A stretch of DNA of 7,106 nucleotides from an uncultured Bacillota bacterium (GTDB lineage Bacteria > Bacillota > Clostridia > Peptostreptococcales > Anaerovoracaceae). The stretch is from assembly GCA_946629205.1 (NCBI GenBank), contig CAMOXP010000068.1, positions 1-7,106 on the forward strand. Reading direction: 5' to 3'. The notes under the pieces were generated by a model. That model saw only the letters and a program-made list of their open reading frames with translations. It made no database searches and was not told where the DNA came from. The position numbers and the translations under genes were made by a program. Below, piece after piece: positions 5,527 to 7,106 of the stretch (position 1 is its first letter; each line of letters begins with the position of its first letter).

Positions 5527-5582
5527 AGCAGTGGTGCGACCTTATTTGTGGCGTAGTGCCCATGCCCTGGTTAACTGCCGTC

Positions 5583-7106
5583 CTACTGAGCGAACTGGCT
5601 GTTGTACAGTTTGGCGTAGAAACCGCCTCGGGCAAGGAGCTCGTCGTGGCTTCCCTGCTCGACGATATCGCCGTGGTCGAGGACGAGGATGTGGTCCGCA
5701 TCCTTGATGGTGGACAGGCGGTGGGCGATGATGAAGCTGGTCCGGTTCTCCATGAGATTGGCCATGGCTTTCTGGATGATGCGTTCGGTACGGGTGTCCA
5801 CGGAGCTGGTGGCCTCGTCCAGGATCAGGATCGGAGCGCCGGCCAGGATCGCCCTGGCGATGGTCAGAAGCTGCTTCTGACCGGCAGAGATGTTCGTCGC
5901 TTCTTCGTTGATCTCCATGTCGTAGCCGCCCGGCAGGGTGCGGATGAAGTGGTCCACATGGGCCGCCTTGGCCGCGGCCTCGACTTCCTCATCCGTGGCG
6001 TCCGTCTTCCCGTAGCGGATGTTCTCACGGATCGAACTGCTGGACAGCCACGTATCCTGCAAAACCATCCCGAACTTGCTCCGCAGCTCATGCCGGCTCA
6101 TGGTTCTGATGTCCACGCCGTCCACGAGGATCCTGCCGCCGTCCAGTTCATAGTACCGCATGAGCAGCTTGACGAGGGTGGTCTTACCTGCGCCGGTCGG
6201 TCCCACGATGGCGACCCGCTGCCCTGCACGCGCCTCAAAGGAGAAGTCCTTGATGATCGGTTTCTCCGGATCGTATCCGAACTTGATATGCTCGAAAGCG
6301 ACATCCCCGTCCACGTCCTTGGTGAAATCATACTTTAAGGATCCGACGCGTACAGCCTCCTGCACCGATTCGACCATGTACCGGATCGTGGCGGACCAGA
6401 GATTTTCGCTGCCTTTGAGCGGCTTGGCGTTCTTCGGCATCACGGCCTTGATCGGCGGCGCGCCCTCCTCTGTTCCGTAGGCCGCCTTCTCTTCCTCCTC
6501 ATCCAAAAGCTCGAAGATCCGTTCCGCGGCCGCGGCGGTGGACTGAAGCTGGTTGGTGATGTTGGCCACCTGCTGCACCGGCTGGTTGAAGGACCGGACG
6601 TACTGTATGAACGCCTGGATCTGACCGATGGAAATCTTGCCGTTCAGCGCCAGGTATCCGCCCAGGAAACAGACCATGACATAGGCCATATTGCCGATCA
6701 TCATTGTCAGCGGCATCATCAGCCCCGACAGGAACTGGGATTTCCAAGCCGACTCATAGAGCTTGTCGTTGTATTCGTTGAATTGTTCTTCGGACTTTTC
6801 TTCCCGGTTGAAGGCCTTGACGATGTCGTGTCCGGAGTACATTTCTTCCACATGTCCGTTGACCATGCCCAGATATTTCTGCTGGTTTTTGAAGTGTCCC
6901 TGGGAGCGGCTGACCACGATCTTGATGACAAGCATGGAAGCAGGGATCACGATCATGGCCGCCAGGGTCATAATGAGACTGATGCGCAGCATCATGACCA
7001 GAATTCCGACGAGCGTGATGACCGCTGTGATCATCTGTGTGATGCTGGCAGTCAGGGTCTGGTTGATGGTCTCGATATCGTTGATCATGCGGCTCTGCAC
7101 ATCGCC
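5583..7106 (-). CDS. ABC exporter subunit, membrane domain plus ATPase, C-terminal part (cut by window edge)
   Basis: 507 codons are visible; the frame is open to the last base and begins mid-protein with GDVQSRMINDIETINQ, so the true start is outside the window. It is an ABC-type exporter half-transporter of the MdlB/lipid-A-exporter type. Residues of this fragment: the rest of the membrane domain with the hydrophobic spans (about 15-200), a linker (203-265), then the ATPase with Walker A GPTGAGKTT (302-310), Q-loop VLQDTW, signature NISAGQKQ (405-412), Walker B ILILDE (426-431), D-loop SSVD and H-loop His462. The signature reads ISAGQ in place of LSGGQ, a variation I associate with this exporter group, which often works as heterodimers; the partner gene would lie upstream, outside the window. 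The transported substrate cannot be inferred. The linker is longer than usual. Confidence 0.93.
   Translation of the reverse strand, partial: GDVQSRMINDIETINQTLTASITQMITAVITLVGILVMMLRISLIMTLAAMIVIPASMLVIKIVVSRSQGHFKNQQKYLGMVNGHVEEMYSGHDIVKAFNREEKSEEQFNEYNDKLYESAWKSQFLSGLMMPLTMMIGNMAYVMVCFLGGYLALNGKISIGQIQAFIQYVRSFNQPVQQVANITNQLQSTAAAAERIFELLDEEEEKAAYGTEEGAPPIKAVMPKNAKPLKGSENLWSATIRYMVESVQEAVRVGSLKYDFTKDVDGDVAFEHIKFGYDPEKPIIKDFSFEARAGQRVAIVGPTGAGKTTLVKLLMRYYELDGGRILVDGVDIRTMSRHELRSKFGMVLQDTWLSSSSIRENIRYGKTDATDEEVEAAAKAAHVDHFIRTLPGGYDMEINEEATNISAGQKQLLTIARAILAGAPILILDEATSSVDTRTERIIQKAMANLMENRTSFIIAHRLSTIKDADHILVLDHGDIVEQGSHDELLARGGFYAKLYNSQFAQ

Larger units (their letters stand above)
5128..5582. 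other. 455-bp gene-free region
   Basis: The region between the ABC transporter stop and the membrane-protein start contains, in the direction of transcription: about 56 bp without a clear terminator hairpin, the five-unit palindromic array (5526-5283), an AT-rich stretch with T-runs on the plus strand, the extended -10 promoter (5199-5207), and a leader of roughly 65 nt. No frame in it encodes a credible protein. U1 of the array also contains a 12-bp palindrome, AATTGGCCAATT, at 5291-5302. Confidence 0.8.

Noticed and set aside
5369..5701. 110-codon open frame on the minus strand overlapping the array and the end of the ABC gene
   Set aside because: Its first half is a Ser/Thr-rich shadow of the ABC gene in another frame. 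The rest is translation of the repeat array, and no ribosome binding site or family similarity was seen.
5556..6338. 260-codon open frame on the plus strand
   Set aside because: It is antisense to the ABC ATPase domain, whose Walker A, signature and Walker B motifs are intact on the other strand.
7098..7100. GTG as the start codon of the ABC transporter gene
   Set aside because: The frame stays open through GGC GAT to the window edge, and the residues before and after (GDVQSRMINDIE) are internal exporter sequence, so the gene is truncated by the window and does not start here.

Overview
The window reads as a stretch of a Clostridia-like Firmicutes chromosome of moderate GC (mid-50s percent by eye). 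The support is the conserved minus-strand run prfA - ywlC/sua5 - rpiB - upp, which matches part of the prfA-to-upp neighbourhood known from Bacillus subtilis, together with strong AGGAG-type ribosome binding sites, extended -10 promoters and protein sequences of Firmicutes character. Genus and species cannot be fixed from this window.

Every credible gene is on the minus strand, so the layout is read from high to low coordinates. 7106-5583: the C-terminal part of an ABC exporter subunit (end of the membrane domain plus the full ATPase domain), cut by the window edge. 5582-5128: 455 bases without a gene. They hold an array of five 37-bp palindrome-ended units (5283-5526) and an extended -10 promoter (5199-5207). 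5127-3645: a two-gene unit, made of an unrecognised two-helix membrane protein with an Ala/Glu/Pro-rich tail carrying three copies of a PQIF-x3-R-x-M motif, and a hotdog-fold acyl-CoA thioesterase. It is closed by a hairpin terminator at 3611-3638. 3596-246: a second extended -10 promoter and the prfA-ywlC-rpiB-upp unit, closed by a hairpin with a weak U-tract at 190-219. 131-1: the first 43 codons of tyrS.

The prfA-upp genes are housekeeping: translation termination (RF1), the threonylcarbamoyl-AMP step of tRNA t6A37 synthesis (Sua5/YwlC), pentose phosphate interconversion towards ribose-5-phosphate (RpiB), and uracil salvage with PRPP (Upp). RpiB and Upp are linked through ribose-5-phosphate and PRPP. 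Compared with B. subtilis, prmC, ywlE and glyA are absent from the cluster.

The least ordinary features are two. First, the 37-bp array has conserved 10-bp inverted ends, variable 17-bp cores and exactly constant unit length. Second, the membrane protein has a repeated C-terminal peptide whose last two copies differ at five nucleotides, all synonymous. Neither has a function I can name.
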